A stretch of 64,000 bases of DNA from Cladobotryum mycophilum (taxonomy: Eukaryota > Ascomycota > Sordariomycetes > Hypocreales > Hypocreaceae): NCBI GenBank assembly GCA_036429605.1, contig JAVFKD010000004.1:372001-436000 (forward strand), in the 5' to 3' direction. Positions 47,057-58,660 of this stretch are shown in pieces. Both the position numbers and the translations under genes were made by a program. The notes beneath the pieces were generated by a model. It was not told the DNA's origin, did not search any database, and worked only from the letters and a program-made list of their open reading frames with translations. Every line of letters starts with the position of its first letter. Position 1 is the stretch's first letter.

Positions 47057-49671
47057 ATGCGTTTGATCAATGTCAAGACATTGAAGCTCGAGGAATTCCT
47101 CGACTCTGTCCCTAAATATGCCATACTCTCGCACACCTGGGGCGATGAGGCCGAGGAGCTCACGTTCCGCGATGTCCAGGACGGCAACATCAACAAGCCC
47201 GGCATTGGAAGAGTGAAACTGCACGGATGCTGTCAGCAAGCCCAGAAGGATGGCCTCGAATACGCATGGATCGACACCTGCTGCATTGACAAGACCAATT
47301 CAGTAGAGCTGAGCGAGGCTATCAATTCCATGTTCCGGTGGTACAGTGACGCCGATTTCTGCTATGCCTATCTATCCGACGTTCCCGGTGACGACAATGC
47401 CCCCAAGGAGGGATCCAAATTCCTCACCAGTAGGTGGTTCCTGAGAGGCTGGACCCTTCAAGAGCTGCTCGCGCCCGAGCACGTGCGCTTCTACAATGAG
47501 GATTGGGTCATCATTGGAACCAAGGGAAACATGTGTGCCACCATTGGGAAGATCACCGGTGTTCCCCGTCACTTCCTGCTCGGCATCACTGACCTGCACA
47601 CTGCGAGCGTTGCGCAGCGAATGTCGTGGGCCGCCCAGAGAGATACAAAGAGAAAGGAAGATCTCGCATACTGTCTTCTTGGTATCTTTGACGTTACGAT
47701 GCCGCTAATCTATGGAGAGGGCGGCGAGCAGGCCTTTTTCGGTTGCAGGAGCAGATCATGAAGACGACGAGAGATGATTCCATCCTCGCATGGGGTCTCA
47801 GCACAGACGAGCCATTTACCAACGAAGACTCGGATCAGGTCATCGCCGGGAGGATTCTAGCAGCTGCACCATCAGACTTTGCAAATTCTGGTCAGATTGT
47901 CCCTCGAGAACAGGCCTCCACGTCTCTGAACGCTCTTGACATGTCCGGCGGCAGTCTGCGCATTAACACTTCCCTATTCACCACTTCCAAAGGCAACACA
48001 TTTGGCCTCCTCAATTGCCGGCCAGAGCACGACGATGATCATGTCGTCGGAATCCCTCTCATCAAAGTAACAGCTCTGTCTGATGAGTTTGTCAGACCGA
48101 AAGGATGCTACTCGGTACTGCAGCCCATCACAGCATCCAACGATACACCCAAGCCCATCCATATCAAACACGAGAGCGACAAGAAGATATCCAAAATATC
48201 CATGGATAAAGAGCGACAGTTCTGGCTGTACGAGGATGAACAGTTCTCCGAAGTCAACCTGACCTTGATCGATGTAGAGCCTCAATCCTGCTGGGACAAG
48301 GAGCGCGCCCTGATTACATCGACGACCAAATCCGAAGATGGTGTCCCGCACCGAACATTGGCCAGATTCCGCCACAGCGAAGATGCGTCCTGGGACTTTG
48401 TCATAGTGCTCGAGTTCGAGGAGCACGGCTCCACCATCAAGGCCGAGTGCTCCGTCATGATCTGCCATCGCAGCACCGACTCAGACGAGATACTCGCCAA
48501 GGTCCAATACCTGCTCCAAAAGGCCGCCAGGAAGAGGAGCGCAAGCAACGGAATGCTGAACCTGAGCGTGGAACTGGAGCCCGTCGCGCAGCAGCCCATC
48601 TTCATCATCAGGCCGAAAGCCACAGACGATATTCTAGACATCACCATTGATGCCACCGCCGAGCTGGAGAAGTTTGACCTCATGCTCGAATTTACAACCA
48701 TACTACAGGAGAAAGTACAGAATGACGCAAAAGAAAAGAAGCTGAACCAGGCAGCCAACGACAAAAGCGATCGCCTAGAGCAGATCAAAAAGGAAAGGGA
48801 CGTCATAGAAGAGGAAATCAGGAAACTGGAGGAACAGCGGAGACTGCTGTTGGACGATGAGAGCAACCTCAGGGCTCAGGTGTACCATCTCAGCGACGAG
48901 CAAGCAGAGATGAGGGAGAAGCAGCAGGATGCGTCGGAACGATGGTCGCAGGCACAGAAGCGGTGGGCTGAGCTCTATGGCATGGATATTGACACCAGCA
49001 AGGCAGAGGACGAAGTAGTACAGACTCCAGCCCCTCGGACACCACTTCTATGGGCCGCCGAGAATGGTGACATACAAATGGCTTGGCTGCTTCTCTACCA
49101 GCACGTTGATGTGATGGTCCCGGACAAGGACGGTCGGACACCCCTGATTGTAGCCGCGAGCCACGGACACTTCGAAATCGTTCGCATGCTCCTCGAGGCC
49201 ATGGACCCCGATTACAAGGACAGCGAAACGGGACAAACACCGCTTAGCTGGGCGGCCGCCAACGGCAACGCAACCCTCGTCCAGCTCCTCCTCGACACAG
49301 GCAGGGTCCACATCGACTCCAAGGACAGAAACGGCTGGACCCCCTTACGCTGGGCCACGGAGAAGAAACACGAGGCCATCACGCGCATCCTCCTCGAGCA
49401 CAACGCCGCGCAGGACGCCGCCCCGCGCGAGAACGTCAAGACGGCCGACTACTCCAAGGCCATCGACTCGCGACTCCTCGACATGCTGGCCCGCACGAGC
49501 AGCCTGGGCGTCGTCCGCGGCAAGGCCAACCGCACCGTCAGCGACTCCAAGCGGCCCAAGGCGCGAACCTGGTTCAACCTCGAGTCCAAGAAGGCGACCA
49601 CGCAGGTCGTGGTCAGCGAGGTGGTGGAGGACTCCAGTAGTGACATACCAGAGCGGCGCAGCACGAGTTGA
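47057..49671 (+). CDS. HET domain, coiled coil and ankyrin-repeat protein, frameshifted
   Basis: HET domain at residues ~20-175 with all three blocks: YAILSHTWGDEAEEL, YAWIDTCCIDK and SRWFLRGWTLQELLAP. RKEDLAYCLLGIFDV and PLIYGEGGEQAFF follow, as usual for the HET family whose next residues are R-L-Q-E. Here the frame breaks at the five-T run 47735-47739; the continuation RLQEQIMKTTRDDSILAWGL lies in another frame, and one extra T would join them. Downstream is a long charged coiled coil (about 48664-48990, EEEIRKLEEQRRLL), then three to four ankyrin repeats (TPLLWAAENGD, TPLIVAASHGH, TPLSWAAANGN, TPLRWATEKKH). No intron was found that would bypass the break. Ankyrin arrays in such proteins are proposed ligand sensors. 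Either a frameshifted allele or an assembly error. Confidence 0.85.
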
Positions 49672-50792
49672 AGCGGATGACAGAAAAAAAGAAAGATTGT
49701 GTGTTTTTATGTGTCCAGCAAAATGGTTTTTTTTATGATACGTGTACATATTTTATTAGTATTTAATAGACAGCTTCAGGAAGCGTCTGCCAAGACTGTC
49801 TTACACATATGCAGAGTGAAGCTATGCCCATCGCCACATGCGATTTCTAGAACAGCTATGGAGGCAAAGACTGCCGTAATACGGTCATGAGTTGATATGT
49901 CTCAAATTAGCATTAAACCCTCATCAACTGGGATCCGAATAGCCTTCTCTCTTACAGCATCATCATGCCCGCAAAGACAGTCATCAACTCCTTTCACCAG
50001 GACTTTTGATGCGAGAGAAGGGCGGAGAAGTCGCTCACGTCTGTGAGTTCAACTAGAAAGAAGAAAAAGAAAAAGGTAGTTTCGACTTCACCCAATAGGA
50101 TATGCGCAATACGATCACTAAACACACCTCAGAGCTCACGATTAAGGGCCGGGCGCGACTAAGTTAGGACATTGACCAGCAACCAAGCCATAATGAGATG
50201 CTCATGATTAACTGCTCATAGGATAAGTATGGCTTCACCAATTTCAGATACCCATGCTCAGAATTATAACTAACAAGGTCAATCCGTTCATAGAGGTGCT
50301 TAGATAGTCATGAGTAAGATGATGTTCGACAGTCCATAAGCCATCAAATGAACACCAAGTTCAGCAGCGCAAAGAGATACTCTGTCAGAGAGTTAAAAAC
50401 GGATTTATGGGATTTAAAGTAGCACCAGAAGTGAATAGAGATGAGTTAAGCCAATCACTCGCGAGCTCCAGCTATTCTACCATTCACACACATACACACA
50501 CATTCACTCAACTTCACAGCAAAGAGAAAGACAATGATTGCCATTCCAATAAGAATATATTCATTCAGGCATAGCTGGAATAAGAATACTTGATAACTTT
50601 AAGAATAAAAAGAAAAGAAACCATGAAGCCGTCCCCACCCCCTTATCCAATAACCCCAGTCCCAATCCCAATTCCCTTCCGCCAAACCGACCCATTTGCT
50701 GTCTGATCATTACCAGCCCACGTTTCTTTCATCGCAAAAAAGAAAAAAACCATTTCTCTAGCCGCCAATCTTTGTAGGTTCCACCCGCTCAC
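49672..50792. other. Convergent 3' intergenic
   Basis: 1.1 kb between convergent genes. No gene, RNA or repeat recognised; a short CACACA-type run occurs near 50485-50500. Confidence 0.4.
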
Positions 50793-53348
50793 TCAAAGAT
50801 GCTCGCTTGCTCGCTCACCATTTGGAGGGAGGAGGGGGTAAGGAGGAAGGACACACTTGTTCTTGCCGGCGTCCCAGTTCTTTCCGTCGGGGCACTTGCA
50901 GGTCCTGGTCTTCTCGTCGAAGACCTGATCGCCGTTCTTGCAGACACATTTGCCGTACTGATCAGTGGCATCCTTGCCGCAATCTTGGACGCACTTGGAG
51001 CCGTTCCAAGACTTTCCGTCGGGGCATTTACATGTTCGGCTCTTGTCGTCGAAGACCTGGTCGGCGTTCTTGCAAACGCACTTGCCATATTGATCAGTCG
51101 CGTCCTTGCCACAGTCGTTGACACACTTGGAACCGTTCCAGGACTTTCCATCGGGGCACTTGCAAGTTCGGCTCTTGTCATCAAAGACTTGGTCGGCGTT
51201 CTTGCACACACACTTGCCGTACTGATCAGTTGCGTCCTTGCCACAGTCGTTCACGCATTTGCTTCCGTTCCAGGTCTTTCCGTCCTTGCATTTGCAGGTG
51301 CGAGTCTTCTCATCGTAGTCCTGTTCGGGGTTCTTGCAGACGCATTTGCCGTATTGGAGCTCAGCACCGTCACCGCAGGGCTTGGAACACTTCTTTCCGT
51401 CCCAGGTCTCTCCGGCGGGGCAGTTGCAAGTTCGGGTCTTCTCATCAAAGACCTTTCCGTCATCCTTGCACACACACTTACCATACTGGTCGGTAGCATC
51501 CTTTCCGCAGTCAGGGACACACTTGGAACCGTTCCAGGTCTTGCCGTCCTTGCATTTGCAGGTGCGGGTCTTCTCATCGTAGTCCTGTTCGGGGTTCTTG
51601 CAGACACATTTGCCGTATTGGAGTTCGGCGCCATCACCGCAAGGCTTGGTGCACTTCTTGCCATCCCAAGTCTCTCCGGCAGGGCAGTTGCACTTTCGGG
51701 TCTTCTCGTCGTAGGTCTTGCCGGCATCCTTGCAGACACACTTGCCGTAGACATCAGTGGCTTCATCACCGCACTTGGGAGAACACTTCTTGCCGTCCCA
51801 GACGTTTCCAGCGGGGCAATCACAGGTGCGGGTCTTCTCGTCGTAGACCTTTCCAGCATCCTTGCAGACACACTTTCCGTAGACATCTGTAGCCTGGTCG
51901 CCACACTTGGGAGAGCATTTCTTGCCATCCCAAATATTACCGGCGGGGCAGTTGCATGTGCGGGTCTTCTCGTCATAAACCTTTCCGGCGTCCTTGCAGA
52001 CACACTTGCCGTAGACGTCGGTAGCCTGGTCGCCGCACTTAGGAGAGCACTTCTTACCGTCCCAGACGTTTCCAGCGGGGCAGCTGCATGTACGAGTCTT
52101 CTCATCGTAGACCTTGCCATTGTCTTTGCAGACACACTTGCCGTAGACATCGGTAGCATCATCACCGCACTTGGGGGAGCACTTCTTACCATCCCAAACC
52201 TTTCCGGCGGGACAGTTGCAGGTGCGGGTCTTTTCGTCGTAGACTTGACCGTCCTTCTTGCAAACACATTTGCCGTAAACATCGGTGGCATCATCGCCAC
52301 ACTTGGGAGAGCACTTCTTACCGTCCCAGACCTTGCCGGCGGGACAGTTGCAGGTGCGGGTCTTCTCATCGTAGACCTTGCCATCATCCTTGCAGACGCA
52401 TTTTCCGTAGACATCAGTAGCTTGGTCGCCGCATTTGCTGACACAGTTCTTGCCGTCCCAAACCTTGCCGGCTGGGCAGCTGCAGGAGCGAGTCTTCTCG
52501 TCGTAGACCTGGCCGTTCTTCTTGCACACGCATTTGCCGTAAACATCTGTAGCGTCATCGCCGCACTTGGTCACACAGTTCTTGCCGTTCCAGATCTTGC
52601 CGGGAGGGCAGCTGCAGGTTTGGCTCTTTTCATCGTAATTCTGGCCGGGGTTCTTGCAGACACATTTGCCGTACTGCTCAGAAGCATCCTTGCCGCAATC
52701 CTTGACGCATTTGAAACCGTTCCAGGTGTTTCCCTTGGGGCAGCTGCAGGTGTTGGACTTGTCATCAAAGACCTGTCCGGACTTCTTGCAGATACACTTG
52801 CGCTTCCAGTAGTCGTAAGAGGCATCCTTTCCGCAGTCCTTGACGCAATCCCAGCCGTTCCAAGTCTCACCAGTAGGGCACTTGCAGTCGCGGGTCTTGG
52901 AGTCGTAAACCTGGTCCTTCTTCTTGCAGACACATTTTCCGTTCTTGTAATCAGCTTCCTTTCCGCAGTCGGGAACACAGTTCCAACCGTTCCACACCTT
53001 GCCGGGAGGGCACTTGCAGGTGCGGGTCTTGTCATCGTAGACCTGGTCGTTCTTCTTGCAGACACATTTGCCGTATTGACTGGTGGCATCCTTGCCGCAG
53101 TCCTGGACACAGTTGCGGCCGTTCCAAACTTTGCCGGAGGGACAGTTGCAGTTCTTGCTGGGCTTGTCGTAGACCTTGTCCCTGTCGTTACAGGTGCAAC
53201 AGTTCTTGCCCTTGTCCCAGAAAGCGTATCTGCCGCAGTCGGTATTACCAGTGCGGGCAGCCAGATCAGAGAGCTCGTTGCCAATTGGGTTAGGAATGGC
53301 AACTGCGAAGTTGAATAACCCCGCAAGGAGGAGATGCTTGAAAAGCAT
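50793..53348 (-). CDS. Secreted cysteine-rich protein of 17 tandem 44-residue repeats
   Basis: Intronless, 851 aa. It begins with a signal peptide (MLFKHLLLAGLFNFAVA) and a short IPNPIG segment, then a divergent Cys-rich unit, then 17 units from residue 83 to 834, and a Pro-rich tail. Fifteen units are 44 residues and two are 46. Each has six cysteines spaced C-x10-C-x-C-x13-C-x-C-x10-C, with motifs such as YGKCVCK, VYDEKTRTC and CPAGKVWDGKKC. The strict pattern predicts three disulphides per module, a rod or mesh-like extracellular protein. It has the style of fungal cell-wall or hydrophobic-surface proteins with Cys-rich repeats (for example Trichoderma QID74), but homology to those is not shown. 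Function unknown: wall structure, adhesion or host interaction are all possible. Confidence 0.9.
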   Translation of the reverse strand: MLFKHLLLAGLFNFAVAIPNPIGNELSDLAARTGNTDCGRYAFWDKGKNCCTCNDRDKVYDKPSKNCNCPSGKVWNGRNCVQDCGKDATSQYGKCVCKKNDQVYDDKTRTCKCPPGKVWNGWNCVPDCGKEADYKNGKCVCKKKDQVYDSKTRDCKCPTGETWNGWDCVKDCGKDASYDYWKRKCICKKSGQVFDDKSNTCSCPKGNTWNGFKCVKDCGKDASEQYGKCVCKNPGQNYDEKSQTCSCPPGKIWNGKNCVTKCGDDATDVYGKCVCKKNGQVYDEKTRSCSCPAGKVWDGKNCVSKCGDQATDVYGKCVCKDDGKVYDEKTRTCNCPAGKVWDGKKCSPKCGDDATDVYGKCVCKKDGQVYDEKTRTCNCPAGKVWDGKKCSPKCGDDATDVYGKCVCKDNGKVYDEKTRTCSCPAGNVWDGKKCSPKCGDQATDVYGKCVCKDAGKVYDEKTRTCNCPAGNIWDGKKCSPKCGDQATDVYGKCVCKDAGKVYDEKTRTCDCPAGNVWDGKKCSPKCGDEATDVYGKCVCKDAGKTYDEKTRKCNCPAGETWDGKKCTKPCGDGAELQYGKCVCKNPEQDYDEKTRTCKCKDGKTWNGSKCVPDCGKDATDQYGKCVCKDDGKVFDEKTRTCNCPAGETWDGKKCSKPCGDGAELQYGKCVCKNPEQDYDEKTRTCKCKDGKTWNGSKCVNDCGKDATDQYGKCVCKNADQVFDDKSRTCKCPDGKSWNGSKCVNDCGKDATDQYGKCVCKNADQVFDDKSRTCKCPDGKSWNGSKCVQDCGKDATDQYGKCVCKNGDQVFDEKTRTCKCPDGKNWDAGKNKCVLPPYPLLPPNGERASEHL
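50847..53102 (-). repeat. Coding minisatellite, 17 units of about 132 bp
   Basis: DNA-level tandem array encoding the 44-residue modules. Middle units (7-11 of the protein) are nearly identical in sequence, and a two-unit pattern starting PCGDGAELQYG recurs twice, showing recent unequal duplication of single and paired units. Confidence 0.9.
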
Positions 53349-53492
53349 GATGGGCAGAGTTCACCCAATGGGTGGTGGAGATAAAACGATAGACTGAGGA
53401 ATAAACGAAAGAGAAGAGCAAGATGAAGCGAGCTCAGTGAGTTGAGTGAGGATGAGGATGAAGAGAAGGGATGTTGGGGGGTGATGACATGA

Positions 53493-53501
53493 GTTTATAT
53501 A
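53493..53501 (-). promoter_or_regulatory. TATA box of the Cys-rich repeat gene
   Basis: On the minus strand this reads TATATAAAC, about 145 bp upstream of the ATG at 53348, followed by an A/G-rich leader on the plus strand (C/T-rich on the transcript). A strong TATA box fits a highly expressed secreted protein. Confidence 0.6.
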
Positions 53502-56500
53502 GAGAATCTTTGACATGAAGCTCGAGGTCAGAGCCTCATACATTCATGCCTAGACCTACCTGACGGTCCAAGAGAATGGGCCCCTATCCTCAGCACCCCC
53601 ACAATCATCGGCCTTGCCAAGGACGACCTGAGAGGCCATCCAACCAACCGGATCCACAAAGGCTAAGCTGGTCTTTCTCTAGCCATTCCAAAGTTGTCGT
53701 TAGATGCAGCCATAAATTGAAAGCCTCTTCTAATCTAGACTCTCTCCAATCGGTTGCCTGAGGTCCCGAAAAGCATGGCAAACAATGTATTGAACAACAC
53801 ACAGCGGCAGCAACAACACATTGTTGAGGGCGGATACGAGGCGCTCAAACCGCCATGATTGGATAATTTTAGAAATCTATATGCAGGTGGTGAATACGAG
53901 GTCCTTTAACCTTATGTTTAGACTATTTGTAAAAGAAAGAACCTTGATCCCTAATCTGTAGGTCTGATTGGGTCCGTGTCTGCAGTGCCTGGATCGATCC
54001 AAGGGATTCTGGATCCGTACCCTCGTGGCCGGAGATGGCTGGAACCGAGTCCTATTGGAGAAGAACGATTGCCGGACTGGCGGTGGGGCGCAGGCAAGCG
54101 TGATTGTATCCGGTTTAGAGTAGGGGATCGCGGGTTGAGACTAGAAGTTTGGGGGTGGGTGCCCAAAATTCTTCCTAGGGCTGGGAGGATGGAGAAGCTG
54201 AAAACAAGAAAAGACGGACACCCAACGGTTTAGGCACGTAGTTGAGGCGGTCTCTAAGCAAGGCAATGATGACGGGTGACATCTCACTAGAGAACTATTT
54301 GACCTCATCCCGTACAAGGATTTAGATGAAGGCATATTTTCTCGATATCCCGATCGTATAGCAATAAGATGGTCATCTATGATGTAGACGATATGTGCTC
54401 TCCCGGTGTGTTTGTGTGTGTGCGTGTGTGTGTGGAAGCTCGTAACTCGGAACTCGCTGACAGTGTTTGTTGTACAAAGCACGTGTAAATCATACCACAT
54501 CCGGTGAATCCTGCATGAAGGCGTAAAAGATTCCGAGGAGGATTGCTTCTGTGAAGCCAAGAAAAGACTCCTGCAATTACGGGAAGTCGTTGACTCCAAA
54601 AAAAAACACTCATCAGCCGCAGTAGGCCGGCTGAACGGGAGACCGACAGTCCTGTCGAGACACAAGAGTTTGCTCGGAGAGAAAGAAGAAGAAGAAAAAG
54701 GACATTTAGGTAGTATGACTGTGGCTGCTTAGACACGAAAAGGTGAATGGATGAGATCATTGGTGAGCTGGCTCTTCTCAGGAGAAATTGGACGTGCTGG
54801 GATATCCTTGGGGGCGAATATGCGGGCCATCGCATAAACGGGCCCTCGGATTCCACCTGTGTCAGGCAAGTCTATTATTGCCGTGTGGCGTCTTGGCATC
54901 AGGTCCCCGAGAACAAGAAGAAATTGATGGCTTCAATCGTTCTGTCTGTGCCTGTGTGTAACAAGTGAGGTGGTCCTCCATTTGCGGAGCGATATTGAGC
55001 CGCTCAATGCAGTAGTACCATGCACGTAATAGACATCTACTACCCCAGAAATAAGGTCGCATACGGGCGCTCATTAACGTCCATGCTTAAAGAAAACCTT
55101 GGAAGCTTAAAAGCTAAAAAGGCGGAGTTTGTTTTTCAGCCGCAAGCGTGCCTGTACAACACATACTCACAGACACGATGCAGAGAGAGGTAGGGAGAGA
55201 GGTAGGTAGTCTCGGTTCCCCTCCTCTCGCGTCTGTCGCGTGTGTCGCTAGTTTGTGAGCGGGAGAGGAAAAGGAAGTTGCCTCACCATTATTGCCCCTC
55301 CCCCTTTTTTTCATCCCCTGTGTCAGTTTTTTATCCCCTGATAACAAAGAAACTTCTTTGAGTACTCAGTTCGTGTCATCATTATCTCCTTTCATGATAC
55401 CTCTGTCGTTAATCAGCTTTGTAAACAAAAGAACAGCCAGCTAATTAAGGCTGAAATCCAGAACATCCTCCCACCTACGGTTAATCCCTCGCCAAGCTTT
55501 CTTAGCACAGTAAAGCTGATGTGAATCAATCTTCACTTTCACTGTAGATTCACACTGTCTGCTATTTTTGGGATCCACAAGACGTGAACGGACCAGATGT
55601 CTGCCGACGGCACCTCGCCCGGATGCGCCGGTACGTCGCTCAGGGTGATCGGCAATGCTCAAGACCATCCTACTCACCTTGTACAAGAGGAGGAAGAGGT
55701 GGGTGTGAGTGGGTAGGCTTGGGAGGTGTGTCCACTCAGATCTAAAACCGATCGAGACAAGGAAAGATTTTCCCTTGCACTGCTAGACCGAGCCTATGGG
55801 CTGTCTGCATTCAATGTTACACCTGGGCGAGCAATTGGGCCAAAATGACCAGCCTCAACTGAATACGGCCTGGCACTAATGCCTGCCAAGTGCGTATTGT
55901 ACGTAAAAAAATGGAAGTTCTTCATGCTGTGGCAGAGGCATCGATGACATCCCGTCTTGACCGTCAAAGAGCCACCGAGGCAGATTTTGCAACTTTGCCA
56001 TGCTCCTTTAATTAATTATAGAAGCCTCATCAAGGGGAATTCAGCGTTTGACTGGACTAGAGAAGCGGTGCTCCGAATGAAAGGGGCCAATAGCGTTGTA
56101 TCCAAGTTCAATGGACCAGCCATCGGATGGTCGCTGTAGTCAAAAGAAGCAAATACGCACCGACCACATTTCAAAGCAAGGGGGAGAGGAAGAGTCTAAG
56201 AGTTGATCCCGCTTCCGTCTCCTGGATCTTTTTCCCCTCCCCATTCTTTTTCAGAACCCGCTTTCCAGAAGAATGGTTCAAACAAGTGAGGCAGTGTTTG
56301 ACCCGCCAAAAGAATGGAGAACGGGAGAGATGGGCGTCCCTAGTAATTCCCATCAGACCATGAAAAGTCAAATTTTCTCGTAACGAACGTTCCATTAGCT
56401 CAAGAAAAGGCCCCTCAGCCCCCGGACGATGTCATCGTGGGGGCGCCACAGCTGGACGACAAGACCCTCTTTGCCTCTTTGCCTCCCCCTGGGTGGAACC

Positions 56501-58177
56501 AAGAGACTAGGACTTGAAACCGTTCCGGAATCCGGACAGATCCTTCTCACGTTTTGCGGGGGCTGCGGTTGAGACCCCACGGGGACCCGTTGTCCCATTT
56601 ACCGTTTTCGTGTTGGTCATGGATCAGAACGGTTGGGCGGGTAATAACTTTTGATGGACAATTATCAATTTGACGTCGTAGAAGTTCAACGTTTTTTGTT
56701 GATGGGTGTGAAAAGCCGCATTCCAGTTGCTGAATATATTGTCTTTGAGCATTTCATTGTAAACACGTGTAGCCTTTTCGGATTTCTTGTTCCTCATTCA
56801 GCATCTCTGCTCGAATTTGCATACCTTGGAGCTGGGTGTCCATTCTAAATGCTGACTGTGGTTCTTCCAAACACGGCTCGGGTTCCATCGAGCCATTTGA
56901 AGTGGAGCGCCATCGTCGGGGCTGAGGGAGCCCCCACCTGCCAGATACAGCAATCGTGAAGGGAGCCGGGTGGTTTACTCTCCTTTGGCTCTCTCAGGCC
57001 TCTATAGAATCTTGACAGGTTTGGTTCGTGATAGAATAAATGTTCTCAATAAGGTTAAAATTGAGTCTATAGCATGGCGGTGAGCTGAAGCAAAGGCATG
57101 TACTGCATTACCTGTCGGTCTCTGTTAGTATGTAAATGAGATGAAAGAGGAGGGAACACTCAACTTCGGCCAAATCTCTGCCCACCATGTCTCAAGTGTT
57201 CGCATCATCAACATCTCGATCTCCCAGAACTATTCGACTATTCAACGCTACATGAATCATCGATTTTCCTTGACTATCTTAGAATGGGTTGCATTTTCTC
57301 CACTTCTGTAAACAAATCATTGCATTGTGAAGCCAACCCCCGTCGCATCCTAAAGTTCGTTCCATGGCAGACTTCCCAGCTACCCTACATCATGTCCAAC
57401 AGTCAGAGAGTTTTCACAGCATTTGTGGGTTAATTATTATGCTTCAGTATGACAGTAGTGAGTCGTAAATATTGTATGAATAACATCGGCTGTCGCATGA
57501 TATCGCAGACAATCAGGTCATCGTGGGCTTAGAATCGAAGTAGTATCGACGTAAAATGTCTAGATGACGTGAATGAGAGGCGGTCTTTAGCATCGATGGT
57601 TTTGCTCTTCGCAAGATGTTCCGAAATAGGGATCGACCTCTGGAGCTATGGCATCGTTAGTCCTAAACTCTCCCATTTTTAAACTGGTGCTTTCCCTTAC
57701 CCAAGCGTTGCGACAGATGCATTACTGCAATATTACGTAGCCCAGCTGTGATGGCCGTCGCTACTTGTGAGGTGGGACTTTCGAGTCTCTCGTCCTTCAC
57801 GGGTGTGATTGATGACAGCACAAAGGCTTCATCGCAGAGAGCACCCTAGAACGGAAAGTAAAGAAGATCCTTTCCCCAGAATCGGGACTCCAAGACTTTC
57901 AAAAAGCTTGATAACGGCGTGCCAGTCCCCATAGTTTCCACGCAACAATTGGTTGCTACATGGCTGAAAAGACCCCCATCCGGCAGAAAGAGCGCTCGCA
58001 CGTTGGGCATTTGTATGGCCATTCATCACCACCATGGATGTATTTAGATAATCCTGGACTTTCGTTTGCGAGGTTGAAAATCCAGTCTTCATCGGCAGTC
58101 GACCTGCAGTTGCCCGCTTCAAGGTGAGCGACAACAGCGGGGATGGATCCATACTTGCGCTCACATCCAAAACACTC
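53502..58177. other. 4.7 kb gene-poor region
   Basis: No frame in this stretch looks like a real protein. It includes a GT-rich microsatellite (54406-54434), a G/C-rich patch at about 53960-54190 that contrasts with its flanks, and several CCCCT stress-element-like pentamers near 55300-55340. It separates two minus-strand genes, so promoter of the Cys-rich gene (left) and terminator of the zinc-finger gene (right) are expected. Confidence 0.45.
54406..54434. repeat. GT-rich microsatellite
   Basis: Imperfect TG dinucleotide run interrupted by TTTG and TGCG. Confidence 0.8.
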
Positions 58178-58660
58178 CTAAATTCTGGGTAGATGCGCTT
58201 GCATGCGATGCTTGGGACATAATGGGTTAGCATGTATGTGTTGCTTTCACCGGGCATCAGGTAGCTTTGCCCAAGAACTCACATAGTTGAGGCTGTTTTC
58301 AGTAACAAAGCTCTTGCTGCAGGTAGTGCAGATGTAGTCGACCTCTGCCTGCTGCTTCTCGTGAAACTCTAGCCGATGACTTTCCATCTGAGGTGCCCTT
58401 TTAAATTTCAGATCACAAAGGTGACAATAGTGATGATAGCTTTTCTGGTGTTTGGATAATGCGAAAGCAGAGCGGAAAGGTTTGGTACAAAAGGGACAAT
58501 AAAATCCTTCATGACTAGACAAATGCTGTTCTAGGTCCCTTGAAGTGTTGAATCGTTTTGGACAGACAAGGCACTGATGACCGTGTCCTGTGTCTCTTAG
58601 GTGTCGCCATATTGCTTCAGCAGAGCCAAACTGCTTCTGACACACTTCGCAGGACCGCAT
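58178..58660 (-). CDS. Five-finger C2H2 zinc-finger protein
   Basis: Start ATG 58660-58658; one intron 58211-58282 (GTGAGT donor, GCTAAC branch) gives 137 codons including stop (136 aa). Almost the whole protein is five C2H2 fingers: CEVCQKQF..H..H, CLVCPKRF..H..H, CPFCTKPF..H..H, CHLCDLKF..H..H and CTTCSKSF..H..H. The last finger is complete only when the intron is removed, yielding NSLNYHRMQAH, which supports the splice. The protein stops four residues later. No activation domain is present, so it may act as a small DNA- or RNA-binding protein. The neighbouring gene is divergently transcribed with 536 bp between starts, so the two could share a promoter. Confidence 0.85.

Noticed and set aside
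50799..53318. An 839-codon open frame on the plus strand, antisense to the Cys-rich repeat gene
   Set aside because: It is repetitive with the same 44-codon period, low-complexity (Leu/Val/Ala-rich) and lacks a family match. A tandem array stays open antisense if one unit does. The minus strand has a signal peptide, regular cysteines and a TATA box, so it is the real gene.
53960..54190. G/C-rich patch considered as a transposon remnant
   Set aside because: No terminal repeats, target duplication or transposase-like frame could be seen, so composition alone was not enough.
55441..55686. Minus-strand 81-codon frame with basic N-terminal half
   Set aside because: No recognisable domain and no supporting splice or promoter signal; kept as intergenic.
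57829..58257. Minus-strand 142-codon frame directly after the zinc-finger gene
   Set aside because: It overlaps the inferred intron and the terminal exon in another frame. Splicing 58211-58282 completes the fifth finger and stops at 58178, leaving this frame unexplained by any motif.
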